The position numbers and the translations under genes were made by a program. 44,001 bases of DNA, from the NCBI GenBank assembly GCA_009777345.1, contig WRMB01000032.1, forward strand, positions 1 to 44,001, written 5' to 3'. The stretch's first letter is position 1. Each line of letters opens with the position of its first letter. Below are positions 43,223-44,001 of the stretch, in pieces. This DNA comes from Micrococcales bacterium. GTDB lineage: Bacteria > Actinomycetota > Actinomycetes > Actinomycetales > Cellulomonadaceae. Below the pieces are notes generated by a model. The model did not search any database, had not been told where the DNA came from, and saw only the letters and a list, made by a program, of their open reading frames with translations.

Positions 43223-43828
43223 ATGGCGACGACACGGTTGCTGCGGATCGGCATCTTCTGCTTCGACGACGTCGACGAGCTCGACCTGGTCGGCCCCTAC
43301 GGGGTGCTCAACGCCTGGGCTGAACGGTCGCCGCTGCGCCCCGAGATCAGCACCCTGACCGCCGACGGCAGCGGGGTGCGCTGCGCGCACGGTCTGCGCC
43401 TGCTGCCCGACGCCGCCGCCGACGAGGTCGAACCGTTGCACGTGCTCGTCCACCCCGGTGGTCCGGGCGCCCGGACGCTGGCCGCCGACCCGGCGCACCT
43501 GGCCTGGCTGCACCGCACGCGCCAGGCCACGCCGCTGCTGGTCGGGGTCTGCACCGGGGCGCTGGTCCTGGCCGCCGCCGGGCTGCTCGCCGGGCGGCCG
43601 GTCGCCACCCACCGGGACGCGTTCGACGAGCTCGTCGGGTACGACCCGACTCTGCTGGCCGACACCGAGGCCAGGTACGTCGACGACGGCGACGTCGTCA
43701 CCAGCGCCGGAGCCACCGCCAGCCTCGACCTGGCGCTGCACCTGGTCGCTCGCCTGGAAGACCCGGCCGCAGCCCAGACGGTGGCCCGGCACCTCCAGTA
43801 CGACTACAACCCAGAGCTCACGGTCTGA
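43223..43828 (+). CDS. DJ-1/PfpI family protein
   Basis: 201-residue class I glutamine-amidotransferase-like fold. It resembles the N-terminal half of GlxA-type AraC regulators: GIFCFDDVDELDLVGPYGVL, VHPGGPGAR, nucleophile elbow GVCTGALVLAAAGLLAG (Cys about 110), ATHRDAFDEL. It has no AraC DNA-binding domain and so is a stand-alone DJ-1 protein (possibly isonitrile hydratase-like). It is divergent from erpA; the 250-bp gap shows nothing recognisable beyond promoter space. Confidence 0.85.
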   Translation: MATTRLLRIGIFCFDDVDELDLVGPYGVLNAWAERSPLRPEISTLTADGSGVRCAHGLRLLPDAAADEVEPLHVLVHPGGPGARTLAADPAHLAWLHRTRQATPLLVGVCTGALVLAAAGLLAGRPVATHRDAFDELVGYDPTLLADTEARYVDDGDVVTSAGATASLDLALHLVARLEDPAAAQTVARHLQYDYNPELTV

Positions 43829-43908
43829 GCCGCCGTCGATTCGAGACTTCTGTCGCGGATTCGAGAGTTTTACTGGGTCTTCGGACATTCGGTGGGGATC
43901 ACGGGGTG

Positions 43909-44001
43909 AGTCCGCCTGCTGCGAGGAGCATGCGGAGCCTGTAGTTGTCGCGGTTGCGGTAGCCGCGGGCGAGGCGTCGGTGGAGCTCGATGGTGCCGTT
44001 G
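43909..44001 (-). mobile_element. 3' end of an ISL3-type transposase (cut by the window edge)
   Basis: The last 30 codons read NGTIELHRRLARGYRNRDNY then RLRMLLAAGGLTP and a TGA stop at 43909. This is the typical C-terminal end of ISL3-family transposases. The IS end with its terminal repeat should lie between 43829 and 43908 (GGGTCTTCGGACA at 43875-43887 is a candidate). The rest lies beyond the window. Confidence 0.75.

Overview
This window is a high-GC actinobacterial chromosome segment, most likely from the order Micrococcales or a close relative. The evidence is a complete Pup-proteasome gene set (pup, prcB, prcA, pafA, dop), an ANTAR response regulator next to polA, a hisF-hisI-trpE-DUF2752-trpC-trpB-trpA-lgt-pyk gene order, frequent GTG starts with 4-bp GTGA/ATGA overlaps, and SigE-type ECF regulation. 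The order is inferred from gene order only.

Layout. 0.1-5.8 kb: polA (leftward), a divergent hotdog thioesterase, a GNAT acetyltransferase, the PdtaR-type ANTAR regulator, an unusual short-arm tRNA(CAA), a CRP/GlxR-type operator and a hypothetical gene. 5.8-11.3 kb: pyk, lgt and the coupled trpCBA genes. 11.7-13.9 kb: an island inside the trp operon, made of an orphan restriction-endonuclease-fold toxin, a possible immunity/nuclease-like partner, and scraps of serA, ribA and an unknown gene. 14.0-19.1 kb: DUF2752, trpE, hisI, then a low-GC galE insert flanked by a duplicated hisI/hisF junction, then hisF. 19.1-23.3 kb: an FKBP lipoprotein with its own CRP-type site, then pafA, prcA, prcB and pup. 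23.4-31.1 kb: an accessory block between pup and dop (AAA/DUF4143 ATPase with twin palindromic operators, ppk2, metallopeptidase-like lipoprotein, a large Pro-rich membrane protein, a foldback element, a dop 3' remnant, a lipoprotein, a TetR-hydrolase pair). 31.2-34.6 kb: dop, a rhomboid protease, an orphan RHH antitoxin fused edge to edge with a truncated DUF1016 nuclease, and an SOS promoter. 34.6-39.7 kb: trpD with a pseudo-receiver, sodA, an ECF sigma factor with its membrane partner, and a SUFU-domain protein. 39.8-44.0 kb: a second copy of the foldback element, an HD-Pnk/RNA-ligase RNA-repair operon, an antitoxin with a truncated PIN toxin, an rtcB scrap, an ErpA-type protein, a DJ-1/PfpI protein and the end of an ISL3-type transposase.

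How it works together. The housekeeping genes make tryptophan and histidine, run lower glycolysis and lipoprotein acylation, and carry out pupylation and proteasomal degradation. Pup ends in GGQ and so needs Dop before PafA can attach it. The most striking feature is a repeated pattern: conserved operons are interrupted by accessory DNA whose edges carry partial copies of neighbouring or housekeeping genes (hisI/hisF, dop, serA, ribA, rtcB) or broken toxin genes. The second is a pair of 96-bp palindromic elements whose arms differ by compensatory changes while the ends and the length are identical.
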